Below are positions 21,832 through 31,542 of a stretch of DNA of 64,000 nucleotides, one piece after another. The stretch's first letter is position 1, and every line of letters begins with the position of its first letter. The stretch is taken from positions 62,001 to 126,000 of the forward strand of contig NZ_BAXR01000007.1 of assembly GCF_001310635.1 (NCBI RefSeq), in the 5' to 3' direction. The notes beneath the pieces are model-generated. The model was not told the DNA's origin. It saw nothing but the letters and a program-made list of their open reading frames with translations, and made no database searches. The position numbers were made by a program, and so were the translations under genes. The stretch is from Bacillus sp. JCM 19034 (lineage in GTDB: Bacteria; Bacillota; Bacilli; Bacillales; Bacillaceae_D).

Positions 21832-21939
21832 TGTTACACCTCTTCTCTCAAACAACGAATATTGCTTATCTCTAAATAAATATCGATTTCTCTTTTTAAC
21901 ACTTTATCCCGCAAAAACGCACCGACTATATCAATATAT

Positions 21940-21966
21940 ATATCGGCACGTTCATGAAATTTTTTA
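21940..21966 (-). promoter_or_regulatory. flgM: Sigma-D promoter of flgM
   Basis: On the minus strand TAAA (21963-21966), 15 bases, then GCCGATAT (21940-21947): a perfect match to the consensus. The -35 element overlaps the yvyF stop codon. Confidence 0.92.
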
Positions 21967-22398
21967 ATCCTTTTTGTTAATTCGATCTTGTAAAGTCGTA
22001 TAAGTATAGATGCGTTCTTGTTCGTTATCGCGAATCTTTTCTTTAAGCTGTTGATCTCTTTCTATTTCCTCTAAACCACTTGATATATGATCACGGCAAT
22101 TGTTACAAACGCGACCTTGTTGAATCGTTGTTCCACACGATTCACACGGATAGCCTAAGTTTGGAAATTGACTTCTCATAATACGTCCTTCACGGACAAA
22201 TTGGTGAATTAATTCTAGCGGAACGTCTGTTTTTGCATGCACTTCTTGTACAGATGCCATACGATTCTGCTTCTTTCTTAAAAACGTTGATACCTTTTCA
22301 TAATGAGCTTCTTCTTCTCTATAGCAATTTGGGCATATTGGGCGGAAAGCTTTAACAAAAATCTTACCACACTTCGGACAGTTCATCACGTCCTTCAT
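21964..22398 (-). CDS. yvyF: YvyF-family flagellar operon zinc-ribbon protein
   Basis: About 144 residues from the ATG at 22398, which has a GAGGTGAGG ribosome site. Two Cys pairs form zinc-ribbon motifs: CPKCGKIF...CPNCYREE near residues 5-26 and CESCG...CNNCRDHI near 83-102. Between them lies a helix-turn-helix-like stretch (SVQEVHAKTDVPLELIHQFVREGRI). It belongs to the flagellar operon protein family that precedes flgM in Bacillus; the role is a regulator by inference. In B. subtilis its upstream neighbour is comFC; here that neighbour is 28 kb away. Confidence 0.9.
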   Translation of the reverse strand: MKDVMNCPKCGKIFVKAFRPICPNCYREEEAHYEKVSTFLRKKQNRMASVQEVHAKTDVPLELIHQFVREGRIMRSQFPNLGYPCESCGTTIQQGRVCNNCRDHISSGLEEIERDQQLKEKIRDNEQERIYTYTTLQDRINKKD

Positions 22399-22433
22399 CA
22401 GCCTCACCTCTCTTACCAACTATGATAATATAT

Positions 22434-22459
22434 ATATCGGCAAAAAATTGAATTGTTGA
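22434..22459 (-). promoter_or_regulatory. Possible sigma-D promoter of yvyF
   Basis: On the minus strand a perfect GCCGATAT (22434-22441) with a weaker TCAA 14 bases upstream. It would let yvyF-flgM be expressed without read-through from comF, which no longer adjoins it. Confidence 0.6.
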
Positions 22460-22485
22460 CTTTCTAGACTTTTTCATATGAATAA

Positions 22486-22519
22486 AGAAAAGCGACAATG
22501 TAAATGACAAAGTCGCTTT
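22486..22519 (-). terminator. Intrinsic terminator after the Gfo/Idh gene
   Basis: AAAGCGAC (22489-22496) pairs with GTCGCTTT (22512-22519); the minus strand continues TTCTTTATT. It insulates yvyF from the carbohydrate island upstream. Confidence 0.7.
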
Positions 22520-22603
22520 AATCCTCTATAAATGCCGTTAATGTGTTATGAATTGTTTTTTTGGAGCTATCCCCAGTAAGCATCGATCCCCTTAAGTCTC
22601 CGC

Positions 22604-23629
22604 TTATAATGATGTAATCTTTTTCGTGTCACTTGATTCAAGAGCTGCAAGAACAACTTCAAGTGACTTCAAGCCCTCTTCGCCTGTAATAAGTGGCTCG
22701 GTATCGTTTACAATTGCATCAACAAAGTGATCGATAACGTGTGAACTTGTTTGGCCACCTGAATCGTTTGTTTGAATCCCGCCAAGTTCATATTTTGCAA
22801 CTTCACCTGTTTTATATTGGACAACGAGCGAGTTAACTGGATCATCTTCTAAGCGAGCAATCGCCTTTTCACCGTAAATAATAGTTGAGTTATCTTCTTT
22901 TGAAACATATGACCAACTCGCTGCAAGCGTTCCAATAATGCCACTTTCTGTTTTTAGTACACATACAGCATTATCATCGACATCAGAGTTTTCTTTTGCA
23001 CCTGTTTCAACAAATGCACCAACTTCCACTATTTCTTCGCCTAAAACGTAGCGAAGAACGTCTGTTTTATGAACGCCTAAGTCACCCATCGCCCCGATAA
23101 ATGCATCCTCTTTACGGAAGAACCAGCTCTCCTTCCCATCAACACTCCATCCTTCAGGACCACCATGACCAAACGCTGTACGGAAGCTGTAAATTTTTCC
23201 TAACTCTCCATTTGCAATCATTTGGCGAGCTCTTTGATGAGATGGCACGAAGCGTTGGTTATGGCCAATCATTAATTTCTTGCCACTTTCCTTTGCCGCG
23301 GCAATCATCGCTTTTCCTTCTTCTTTTGAAGTTGCCATTGGCTTTTCACATAAAACGTGCTTACCTGCTTGTAGGGCTGCAATCGATACAGGTGCATGTA
23401 ACGCATTTGGTAGACAAACACTCACTGCATCAATCTCCTGATTTGCTAAAAGCTCTTCGTAGTTTGTATATGCCTTTGCCCCGTAGCTTTGAGCAAATTC
23501 ATTTACACGATCTTCAACAATGTCACAGACAGCCACAATTTCCGCTTGCTCATTGTTCGCAAATTCAGGAATGTGACGATATTTTGCAATGCTTCCACAA
23601 CCAATAATTCCAACTTTAACTTTACTCAT
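22604..23629 (-). CDS. Gfo/Idh/MocA-family NAD(P)-dependent oxidoreductase
   Basis: 341 residues from the ATG at 23629 (GGAG ribosome site). The N-terminal Rossmann fold starts VGIIGCGSIAKYRHIPEF; the family motif EKPMA lies near residue 97; the C-terminal domain carries GDLGVHKTDVLRYVLG with the candidate catalytic Asp/His. Such enzymes oxidise or reduce sugars and inositols. It follows thuA by 26 bp, the same pairing as the ThuA-ThuB trehalose/sucrose oxidation genes of Sinorhizobium, so oxidation of a sugar ring hydroxyl to a keto sugar is plausible. The substrate cannot be named from sequence. Confidence 0.9.
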   Translation of the reverse strand: MSKVKVGIIGCGSIAKYRHIPEFANNEQAEIVAVCDIVEDRVNEFAQSYGAKAYTNYEELLANQEIDAVSVCLPNALHAPVSIAALQAGKHVLCEKPMATSKEEGKAMIAAAKESGKKLMIGHNQRFVPSHQRARQMIANGELGKIYSFRTAFGHGGPEGWSVDGKESWFFRKEDAFIGAMGDLGVHKTDVLRYVLGEEIVEVGAFVETGAKENSDVDDNAVCVLKTESGIIGTLAASWSYVSKEDNSTIIYGEKAIARLEDDPVNSLVVQYKTGEVAKYELGGIQTNDSGGQTSSHVIDHFVDAIVNDTEPLITGEEGLKSLEVVLAALESSDTKKITSL

Positions 23630-23655
23630 TTGACATTCTCCTCTCAATTTAACCG

Positions 23656-24381
23656 TTATTTTTCTTTAATAGTTTCTAATGGCTGAGCATTTCCATAGGT
23701 CGGGTAATCACGACCAAGTGGCGTTGTCCATTCAACTGCATTTAAAATGACACGTTGAATTTGTTCATTATGATATGTTGGGTATGTCTCATGTCCAGGT
23801 CGGAAGTAAAAAATCTTTCCGTTTCCACGTTGGTATGTGCAGCCACTTCGAAACACTTCCCCACCTTCAAACCAGCTTACAAAAACGAGCTGGTCCGGTG
23901 TCGGTATGTCAAAATGCTCCCCGTACATCTCTTCTTTTTCAAGCTCGATGTATTCGCCAACTCCTTTTACAATTGGATGGCTCGGATCGACGACCCAAAG
24001 GCGTTCCTTATCATCTGCTTCACGCCATTTCAAATCACATGACGTTCCCATCAGGTTTTTAAAGATTTTTGAGAAATGGCCTGAGTGAAGGACAATTAAA
24101 CCCATACCTTCAAGGACACGCTTTTTCACCTTTTCAACTACGTCATCAGCCACCTCATCATGGGCAAGGTGTCCCCACCAAATTAGAACATCGGTTGCAT
24201 TAAGCACCTCATCAGTTAGTCCGTGCTCAGGTTCATCTAGCGTTGCTGTTTTCGTATCATATCCTGCACCCTTTAAAACATTCGCGATTGCTCCATGGAT
24301 TCCTTCAGGGTATATGTCACGAACAACCGGATTCTTATTTTCATGGCGGTTTTCATTCCATACTGTTACTTTTGTTGTCAT
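23656..24381 (-). CDS. ThuA-family protein
   Basis: 241 residues from the ATG at 24381, which has a GGAGGATA ribosome site. It has the class-I glutamine-amidotransferase-like fold of Thu[26 protein letters not shown] at the N-terminus, [26 protein letters not shown] and [19 protein letters not shown] near the C-terminus. ThuA proteins are tied to utilisation of trehalose and related sugars, working with a Gfo/Idh oxidoreductase, which is the next gene here. The LacI-family gene directly upstream on the same strand is the likely regulator. Confidence 0.9.
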   Translation of the reverse strand: MTTKVTVWNENRHENKNPVVRDIYPEGIHGAIANVLKGAGYDTKTATLDEPEHGLTDEVLNATDVLIWWGHLAHDEVADDVVEKVKKRVLEGMGLIVLHSGHFSKIFKNLMGTSCDLKWREADDKERLWVVDPSHPIVKGVGEYIELEKEEMYGEHFDIPTPDQLVFVSWFEGGEVFRSGCTYQRGNGKIFYFRPGHETYPTYHNEQIQRVILNAVEWTTPLGRDYPTYGNAQPLETIKEK

Positions 24382-24445
24382 CTTTATCCTCCTTCTCCTT
24401 CCAGCTTCTGAAATCGATCTCATAGTGTATTGGCACTTTTAATTT

Positions 24446-24476
24446 GAAGCACTGCACTATACAAAGCCAGTGCTTC
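24446..24476 (-). terminator. Hairpin before thuA (possible weak terminator)
   Basis: A perfect 9-bp stem GAAGCACTG/CAGTGCTTC with a 13-nt loop lies in the lacI-thuA gap. It lacks a T run on the minus strand, so it may be an attenuator or mRNA-stabilising hairpin rather than a full terminator. Confidence 0.4.
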
Positions 24477-24494
24477 TACTTCAATGCTAGCAAC

Positions 24495-24520
24495 TACTTG
24501 TGAGATCGTTCTCACAAGTA
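24495..24520 (-). repeat. Perfect 11-bp inverted repeat after lacI stop
   Basis: TACTTGTGAGA (24495-24505) and its exact complement (24510-24520) flank TCGT. It touches the stop codon of the LacI-family gene and precedes a second hairpin. With no T run, it could be a processing or stability stem separating the regulator message from thuA, or an operator. Confidence 0.6.
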
Positions 24521-25521
24521 CTAAACTGATTCTCTTATTATTAATTCAATTGGTAGTTCAACAATTGTCTGGTCAACCTGCATATTGCTTTGTTCCGTTG
24601 CCAGCATCGATAGCATCACTTCCATCGTCCGTCTCCCCATATCCTTCGTTGGTTGGCGGATCGTCGTTAATGTCGGCTCGAGCAATTCGGCAATTGGTTG
24701 ATCATCAAAGCCAATTACTGCTAATTGGTCAGGAATTGGAACAGCTCTTTGGCGTGCTTCTTTAATAATTCCAGCCGCAACTTCATCACTGCCCGTAAAA
24801 ATAGCCGTCGGACGCATGTTAGGCTCCATTGTGAGAATCGATTGGAGTACCTTTTTTCCACAATCAATGCTATAAAAATTGTCAAAATACCATTCCTTTT
24901 TCAATCCTAACCCGAATTCTGCTAACGCTTGAATGAACCCTTTTTCACGGTCACGACCGAGTTCACTATAGTTAGAACCACAATACGCAATCGCTTTATG
25001 ACCTTTTTCAATGAGACATTTCGTTCCGAGATAACTTCCCTTCACCTGATTAAGGCGAACAATCGGCACTTTCGCTTCGGAAATATATTCGTTACAAAGC
25101 ACAATCGGACCACTTTGCAAATAAGGTTCAACTGTTTTCCACTCATTTTCAATTGAAGTGAAAATGAGTCCGTCTACTTGCTTCGTCGTCAACATATGCA
25201 GGAAGTTCAGTTCTTTTTCTTTTCTCGCTTGCGTTTGGCATATTAGCAGTTGATAGCCGTTTTCCACAGCAATCTCCTCAAGCCCTTCCACCAATAAAGG
25301 AAAAAAGGATTCGTTAAACGTGGGACTAACACAGCTATCGTATTTGTTTTCTGCGTTCGTAATCTTTGCGCCGAAGAATTCGGATGATAATCCAGTTTTC
25401 GCATCGCATCATAGACGAGCTGTCGCTTTTTTTCTGTAACATATGGGTGGTTATTAATAACCCGCGACACCGTCGAACGCGACAAACCAGCTAATTTCGC
25501 TACATCCTCTATCGTCGCCAT
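24521..25521 (-). CDS. LacI-family regulator of the thuA unit (frameshifted as given)
   Basis: Rejoined length is 333 residues. The DNA-binding domain is at residues 2-48 (TIEDVAKLAGLSRSTVSRVINNHPYV) and the effector domain follows (IAVLVPRLTNPFF; PTAIFTGSDEVAAGII; VIGFDDQPIAELLEP). The break is near 25302, where a T run is short by one (NPFFPLLVEGLEE restored). It heads the lacI-thuA-Gfo/Idh direction on the minus strand. A cre/LacI-like site TGGTAACGCTTTCT at 25538-25551 sits 16 bp upstream of its start, within a GGTAAC/GTTACC inverted repeat, which fits autoregulation, and a five-copy 21-bp repeat lies further upstream. Confidence 0.88.
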
Positions 25522-25537
25522 ATTCCATCCTCCAATG

Positions 25538-25560
25538 TGGTAACGCTTTCTTGTTACCTA
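25538..25560 (-). promoter_or_regulatory. LacI/cre-like operator upstream of lacI-thuA
   Basis: GGTAAC and GTTACC flank GCTTTCTT, overlapping a cre-like TGGTAACGCTTTCT (two mismatches). The same TGGTAACGCTTTCT string also occurs at 342-355 between csp and lacZ. Confidence 0.45.
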
Positions 25561-25638
25561 CGTTTATATTTTACTGGATATTGAGCAGGATGACAATACG
25601 AAAAGACATCTTTTTTTATAGATTGAGGATGTTAGGTT

Positions 25639-25743
25639 TGAAAACGTTTCAGTCTCGGGTGAAAGCGTGCACAAATTATGTGAAAGCGTATACCATTCAG
25701 GTGAAAGCGTTGCAAAAATACGATAAAACGTTTACATTACATA
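25639..25743. repeat. Five tandem 21-bp repeats with TGAAARCGT core
   Basis: The core TGAAAACGT, TGAAAGCGT (three times) and ATAAAACGT starts at 25639, 25660, 25681, 25702 and 25723: exactly 21 bp apart, two turns of the helix. The remaining 12 bases of each unit differ, so the conserved part is the core only. It lies between the response-regulator gene and the lacI-thuA promoter. The core resembles a cre/LacI half site. A plus-strand frame crosses it with a repeated Val-Lys-Ala every seven residues, but it lacks a ribosome site. Confidence 0.8.
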
Positions 25744-25767
25744 TTCCGACAAGAACCGCCCCCTCAC

Positions 25768-26515
25768 CTAGCTTTCCTCCTGCCGTCGCTGATACTCCTT
25801 CGGGGTCAGTCCCTCATGTTTTTTGAAAAGTTTGGCGAAGTATTTATCATTTGAGTATCCAACAGCTCGGCAACCTCATAAATTCTCAACTCTTGGTTAC
25901 GCAGTAACTCCTTTGCCTTCTTCATACGGATGCTTATAATAAAGTCGGTAATCGTCTCGTTGAATTCCTGCTTAAAACGCCGGGAGATATATTCACGGCT
26001 TAAGTAGAACCGATCAGCAATGTCCTGAAGCTTTAATTCTTCTTTGTAATTTTTTCGCAAATAATCAGCAATTGTTTCAACGATATTTGGTTCCTTTTTA
26101 TAAATTGATTCATCAATGACCGTCTGCCATTCACTGCCATATTGCTCATTCCAGCAGTGACTGCCCGCTGCAACGTTTTATTAAGATCAGTCGGGTTGAT
26201 CGGCTTTAATAAATAATCGAATCCCTGATACGTAATCGTTTCTTTTAAATAGCGAAAGTCATCATAGCCACTGACAACGATCGTTTTCGTCTTCCAATTA
26301 GACGTGTAAAGCCATTGAAGCAAGGCGACGCCATCCTTCTTCGGCATACGCATATCTGTAAAAATGATTTGCGGTCGCTCTTTTGCCACAAGCTTCATCG
26401 CTTCTTCGCCATCAGCAGCCTCAATAACTGTTTTAATCCCGAATCGCTCCCATTCCGCAAGTAAAAGCAAGCCTTCTCGAACATGTTTTTCATCATCAAC
26501 GATCATTGCTTTCAT
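25768..26515 (-). CDS. YesN-like AraC-type response regulator (two frameshifts as given)
   Basis: Rejoined length is 249 residues: a receiver domain (VDDEKHVREGLLLL; TDMRMPKKDG with the phosphoacceptor Asp near residue 54; VVSGYDDFRYLKETI) and a C-terminal AraC DNA-binding domain with two helix-turn-helix segments (LQDIADRFYLSREYISRRFKQE; AELLGYSNDKYFAKLFKKHEG). Breaks: near 26146 (AA for AAA) and near 25857 (GG for GGG); without the second repair the protein ends early at 25806. It is shorter than most YesN proteins (about 360-530) because the linker is minimal. It overlaps the kinase gene by 20 bp and probably activates the adjacent ABC operon. Confidence 0.88.
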
Positions 26516-28266
26516 ATTGCCATTCCTCCATTTCTTTTGGAAGCCGCATCGTCACGATTAAGCCACCTTCATCACGATTATCGAGCAACATTTCAGCCCT
26601 TGTGCCGTAATAAAGCTGTAGTCGAGCGTAAATATTTTTCAAACCGATATTAGAACCAGCGTTATTACGTTGTTGATTCGAGTAAATATAGGAATACACT
26701 TCCATTAACCGTTCCATTGAGATTCCAGCACCATTATCGCTAATTATTATCGTTAGCTCATGTTCTTTTTCAAAACCAACAATCATCAGCTCTCCTACGT
26801 GTTCTCTCGTATCAAAGCCATGTTTAAAATAATTTTCAATAATTGGCTGTATAATCATTTTCGGCACACGCCAAGATAATACGTCATCATCAACATCTAT
26901 CGTATACTGAAAGCTTTCATCAAATCGCTGCTTCTGCAAAAGTAAATAAGCATTCGTATAATTTAACTCCTGCTGTAGGCTGACAACATCTTCATCCATG
27001 TTCATACTGTAACGCATGATATGCGAAAGCTCAGTGAGAGACGTATACACTTCAGGTACTTGTTTCTTTAATGCGGATGTACCGATTGATTGTAAAGTAT
27101 TATACAGAAAATGCGGATTAACTTGAGAATGAAGTACCTTTAATTGATTCGTTCTATTTTCGAGCTCAAGCTTATATTCGCGATTTATTAGCGTATTAAT
27201 TTTTGTGATCATTGATTTAAAGCGTTCTCCGAGTACACCAATTTCGTCATTTCCTAGTGAACCAAATTGAACTTTCATATTTCCTTCTTCAATTTGTTTT
27301 ATATTTTGGACGAGTACTCGAATCGGAGAGGTAATTTTAAAAGAAAACGAAAAATGTCGCCATAATCACTAATGCTAACCCGATCAAGCCGAAGAAAATA
27401 TTAATCATTGCCACACCGTATGCACTTTCATATAACGTTTGTGACGGAATTCGCTTCGCTACCACCCAGCCTCCAGCCGTATCAGCTAAAGTATCATAGA
27501 TGATCACTCCATCGAAGGCTTCGTCTTCCCACACCATCGTCCCGCTAAATTCTTCTTGCTCTACTAAGTCAGCAATCCAGTCGACGGAAGTACCTTCAGG
27601 CAGAACAGGCGACGACTGCATGATCATATCTCCATCCCTCGTAAATATATATAGCTCTTCCTTGCCTTCATGATACAAGTATTGGCTGAGCTCAGCAATT
27701 TTGTCCATTGAAATTTCTATTGTAATATAGGCTAAGTCATCGTCCGCTGGGATATCTTTAAAAGCACGATGAATCGTTAATCTACCCGATTCATTTTGCG
27801 GTTCAATATAAAGATTGGCCTTCGTCTTTAGTAGCTGTTGTTCATATAACGCGGTATCATCTATATCATATGTGTGGACAACGGCTGATCTTCTTGACGC
27901 TGTCAGCCGCTCACCTGTATTAATAAGTGCCATAGAAACTTGATAAACACTTTCATCACTGTACAAAAGTGTATTTATCACATTGTGAACGACCATTCGT
28001 GATACGTGATCATCAACCTCACTTTTGCGAACATAGCTCATAAATTCACTATTATTATAAAGTGATATCATCCCAAAGCTTACATCACGTAAATACGTTT
28101 CCATATTGACTTTTCCTTGAAAAAGCAATTGCTTATTTTCCTGAATTGCTTGATCCTTTAACGATTCCTTCGTATACAAAAAGGTAAAAACAAGTGAGCT
28201 TCCAAATGGAACAACAGTAATGAGTAATAAGAGTATAATCAATTTATTTCGTATGCTCATTTTCAT
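26496..28266 (-). CDS. YesM-like sensor histidine kinase (frameshifted as given)
   Basis: Rejoined length is 589 residues. One N-terminal membrane helix (LIILLLLITVVPFGSSLVFTF), an extracellular sensor of about 250 residues, a second membrane helix (INIFFGLIGLALVIMATFF), a HAMP-like linker, then a His_kinase domain with the phosphoacceptor region LHSQVNPHFLYNTLQSIG and an HATPase domain (IIQPIIENYFKHG; ISDNGAGIS; GLKNIYARL). This is the YesM class, usually sensing oligosaccharides or the transporter. The break is near 27340 in a T-rich stretch, where one surplus T ends the first part after ATFFVFF. It sits between the sugar-binding protein gene and the regulator. Confidence 0.9.
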
Positions 28267-28354
28267 TGGAAGTCCTCCCCACCTTTTGTTTCTTAAAAAG
28301 GAGAACCCAAAAGAATGTACTTACATTGCTTTTGGGTTTCCACTCTCTATTTGT

Positions 28355-29659
28355 TTACTTTAAACTTTCCCATGTTTGCTCCATTTTTTCAAGCATTTCT
28401 TCATATCCGATTTGATTCGCAACGTATTCTTGAATGGCTGCGGCAAAATCCTGGTTCGCACCATCTGGCCATCTGAACCATGTCCACGGAATCGTCTGTT
28501 CTGCAACCGAGTACTCGAGAATGGATTCACCTAACGCACCAAGTCCTGAAGGTTCGATATTATCAAATGCTGGGATGAAGGCAAATTCTTCTGTTAAATA
28601 ACGCTGACCTGTTTCCGACGATACCATCCAATCAAGAAGATACTTCGCTTCCTCTAAATGCTCAGAGTTTTTATTAACAACCCAGTTATTCGGAACACCA
28701 ACTGGAATGCGATTGGCCTCTTCATCATCATTTAAAGGAATAGGTAAAAACGCCATATTCATATCTGGATTAATTTCATAAATCATATTTTCTGTCCAGT
28801 TTCCTTGCTGAATCATCGCTGTTTCACCTGATGCAAATAATGTTACTTGTGTGTTGTAGTCTGTCGTTAAAGGGTTCGGATTTCCATATTGTATTTCTAG
28901 GTCGATGACACGTTGAAACTCTTCAAATTGTGTGTTTCCAGTAAGCGTTTCTTCTCCCGCATATAACCCTTCAATGAATGCAACGGGATCATCCTGATTG
29001 GCAAATGGTATGTTCAACAAGTGCTGACCAGTAATCCACCATTCTCCATAACCTGCAGAAAAGGCTGTAATCCCTGCTGCTTCTAGTGCTAATACTGCCT
29101 CTTCAAGTTCAGACCATGTACGAGGTGGCTCTGTAATTCCCACTTCTTCAAATAAATCAATATTATAAATAAAGCCATATCCTTCTAAGTTAACAGGCAT
29201 TCCATATAACGTGCCATCCTCATCTGTCATTGGTACGCTTCCAATCGGCAATAAGTTTTCAACCCATGGTTCTTCGGATAAGTCAGCCAAATGCTCTTTC
29301 CATAGCTCTAATTCATTAAATCCACCATTGTTAAAAATATCTGGTGTTTCACCTGAAGCAAATTTCGATCGTAATGCTGCACTATAATCAGCACCTCCAC
29401 CTACTGTTTCAAGGTTCACTTTAATATGTGGATGCTCTTCTTCAAACTCATCTAACATCGCTTGTAATTCATCTGCGATCTCCACTTTGAATTGAAAGAA
29501 ATTTAAAGTCACCTCTTCTTCATCGCCGCCTTCAGATGTTCCATTCTCACTTGAACCCTCGTCATTATTTGATTCACCGCTAGAATCATTTGACGTGCAA
29601 GCTGCTAACATTCCGACAAATAGTACGAATGACATCCAAAGAATCCATGCTTTTTTCAT
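28355..29659 (-). CDS. Sugar ABC transporter substrate-binding lipoprotein
   Basis: 434 residues. A lipoprotein signal with lipobox LAAC places the mature N-terminal Cys at about residue 21, followed by a Ser/Glu/Gly-rich linker. The rest is a family 1 extracellular solute-binding protein (DEFEEEHPHIKVNLETVGGG; YSAALRSKFASGETPDIFN; FASGETAMIQQGNWTENM). It would capture oligosaccharides outside the membrane for the two permeases encoded upstream. The ATPase is not encoded here; such systems commonly share an MsmX-type ATPase elsewhere. Substrate is probably alpha-glucan oligosaccharides, judged from the neighbouring 1,6-glucosidase and amylase. Confidence 0.92.
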   Translation of the reverse strand: MKKAWILWMSFVLFVGMLAACTSNDSSGESNNDEGSSENGTSEGGDEEEVTLNFFQFKVEIADELQAMLDEFEEEHPHIKVNLETVGGGADYSAALRSKFASGETPDIFNNGGFNELELWKEHLADLSEEPWVENLLPIGSVPMTDEDGTLYGMPVNLEGYGFIYNIDLFEEVGITEPPRTWSELEEAVLALEAAGITAFSAGYGEWWITGQHLLNIPFANQDDPVAFIEGLYAGEETLTGNTQFEEFQRVIDLEIQYGNPNPLTTDYNTQVTLFASGETAMIQQGNWTENMIYEINPDMNMAFLPIPLNDDEEANRIPVGVPNNWVVNKNSEHLEEAKYLLDWMVSSETGQRYLTEEFAFIPAFDNIEPSGLGALGESILEYSVAEQTIPWTWFRWPDGANQDFAAAIQEYVANQIGYEEMLEKMEQTWESLK

Positions 29660-29733
29660 GAAATGTTCCTCCTTTTAATCCCCTTTTTAGTATATATTTT
29701 AATCTGCAGAACGAGTCTGCAAAGTAGAAAACA

Positions 29734-30558
29734 CTATTTAATTGAGCCTGAGGCAATTCCTTTAATAATGTGTTTCTGTAAAAATAAGAAGAATATAACG
29801 ATTGGCATAATCCCTAGAACAAGTGCAGCAAGTCCCATATCCCACTGCTTCGTATATTGGGCAAAAAACGAGCTCGTTGCGAGTGGAATAGTCCGTAACG
29901 AAGCATCTTGCAAAACGAGTAACGGAAGTAAATAATCATTCCAAATCCATAGTGTGTTCAAAATGATCACTGTCACAGTTATCGGTTTTAATAACGGGAA
30001 GACGATACGCCAAAACAAACCAAACTGTGAACAACCATCGATTTTTGCAGACTCCTCAACTTCAATTGGTATCGTTTTCACAAATCCATGATAGAGAAAT
30101 AATGAAAGAGGAACACCGAAGCCGAAATACATAATAATAATGCCAGGAATGCTATTAATGAGACCGAGTATTCCTCCAATTTTCACAAGTGGGATCATGA
30201 CGGTCTGGAACGGGATGACCATTGCTGCCACAAAGAATAAAAATAGGAACTTACTCCATTTTGAAGGTGTGCGTACTAGCTTCCATGCAGCCATTGAACT
30301 AATAATAACGATACCGATATTGCTAATAACTGTTATGATAAACGAATTCCAAAATGCTCGCGGAAAATCAAGAATATGCCAAACCTCCGCATAATTGGAA
30401 AGCAGTACTTCCGTCGGTAGTGCCGCAGCATCAATTAATATTTCAGAGAAACTTTTCACTGAGTTAACAATGACAAAATAAAACGGGATTAAGAAGAAGA
30501 TTGCTAGCATGATCGCAAATATTTCGACTAGAAATGTCCGCTTCGTATATTTGTTCAT
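29734..30558 (-). CDS. Sugar ABC transporter permease, MalG/AraQ type
   Basis: 274 residues with six predicted membrane helices and the EAA motif ESAKIDGCSQFGLFWRIVFPLLKP near residue 188, where the ATPase docks. The N-terminal FLVEIFAIMLAIFFLIPFYFV helix is typical of the CUT1 family second permease. The start overlaps the stop of the partner permease by one base, so they are translated together. Confidence 0.93.
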   Translation of the reverse strand: MNKYTKRTFLVEIFAIMLAIFFLIPFYFVIVNSVKSFSEILIDAAALPTEVLLSNYAEVWHILDFPRAFWNSFIITVISNIGIVIISSMAAWKLVRTPSKWSKFLFLFFVAAMVIPFQTVMIPLVKIGGILGLINSIPGIIIMYFGFGVPLSLFLYHGFVKTIPIEVEESAKIDGCSQFGLFWRIVFPLLKPITVTVIILNTLWIWNDYLLPLLVLQDASLRTIPLATSSFFAQYTKQWDMGLAALVLGIMPIVIFFLFLQKHIIKGIASGSIK

Positions 30559-31506
30559 TACGCCTCAACCTCCTTCCTTTTTGTCAGTGATACTTGAACG
30601 ACTGTAAAAATCATCACAATAATGAAGAAAATATTCGCTTTCGCTGAACCGACCCCATAGTTGTTATTCGTAAATGCTTCCTGATAAATATTGATTGCTA
30701 CTGATTGAGTTGAATTAAACGGCCCTCCCCCTGTTAACGATAGGTTCAAATCAAAGATTTTAAAGGCCATTGATATCGTTAAGAAAAAGCAAATTGTAAA
30801 CGCTGGTAAAATAAGTGGAACAATGATCCGACGTAAAATCGTGAATGCATTCGCTCCATCTATTTTGGCCGCTTCTAGTAATGACGTATCAACTCCTTGT
30901 AAAGCAGCAATGTATATAACCATCATATAGCCACTAATTTGCCAGGCGAAAACGATGACAATTCCCCAGAACGCTGTCGTCGAATCACCGAGCCACGCTA
31001 GCTGAAAAAATGAAATTCCAGTCAGTTCACCAATTGCCGCAAAACCACGAACAAAAATAAATTGCCAAATGAATCCTAATAATAACCCCCCGATTACATT
31101 CGGTAAGAAAAAGGCCGTACGTAAAATATTTTTAGATTTGATTGCTGTATTCAATAACAAGGCTAAAGAAAACCCAATTAAGTTACTAATCGCTACTGCC
31201 GCAAACATAAATTTCGTCGTAAATAGAAAAGAATCAAAGAAACGTTGATCATTCGTAAAGATCCGTTTATAATTTTCAAATCCAACCCATTCTATTGTTG
31301 AGCTAATGCCATTCCAGGATGTAAAGGAATAATAGACCCCATGAAAATGGAATTATTTGAATAACGACGAAGAAGAGAAGTGCAGGTCCTACGAATGCCA
31401 TATAAGATAACACCTTTTCCCATTTTGCTTTGGTCATGATGTTTCGGTGCACAACTGGCCCGTTCGTATTCGGCTGACTTGTTTTTATTTCTGTATTCAT
31501 TTGCAT
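30558..31506 (-). CDS. Sugar ABC transporter permease, UgpA/MalF type (frameshifted as given)
   Basis: Rejoined length is 315 residues. The first membrane helix is in LSYMAFVGPALLFFVVIQIIPF; the EAA motif LLEAAKIDGANAFTILRRIIVPLILP is near residue 210. The break is near 31339, where a surplus G in a G run causes an early stop; removing it restores FSWVYYSFTSWNG, the standard first loop. I start at the ATG at 31506 after GAGGGCGG; an in-frame ATG at 31500 is equally possible. It is the first gene of the permease-permease-binding protein-kinase-regulator unit. Confidence 0.9.
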
Positions 31507-31542
31507 CACCGCCCTCGCTTTGTAATCGCTTTCATACAACTA

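Noticed and set aside
22399-22603. Mobile-element scar at the left island edge
   Set aside because: No target-site duplication, inverted ends, tRNA or transposase could be found at either edge of the island.
25639-25743. CRISPR array
   Set aside because: The conserved core is only nine bases with a 21-bp period, and there are no long repeats, spacers or cas genes.
25551-25826. Plus-strand 91-codon frame crossing the 21-bp repeats
   Set aside because: No ribosome site, and its end runs antisense into the response-regulator gene; the repeating Val-Lys-Ala follows from the DNA period. Kept only as an alternative explanation of the array.
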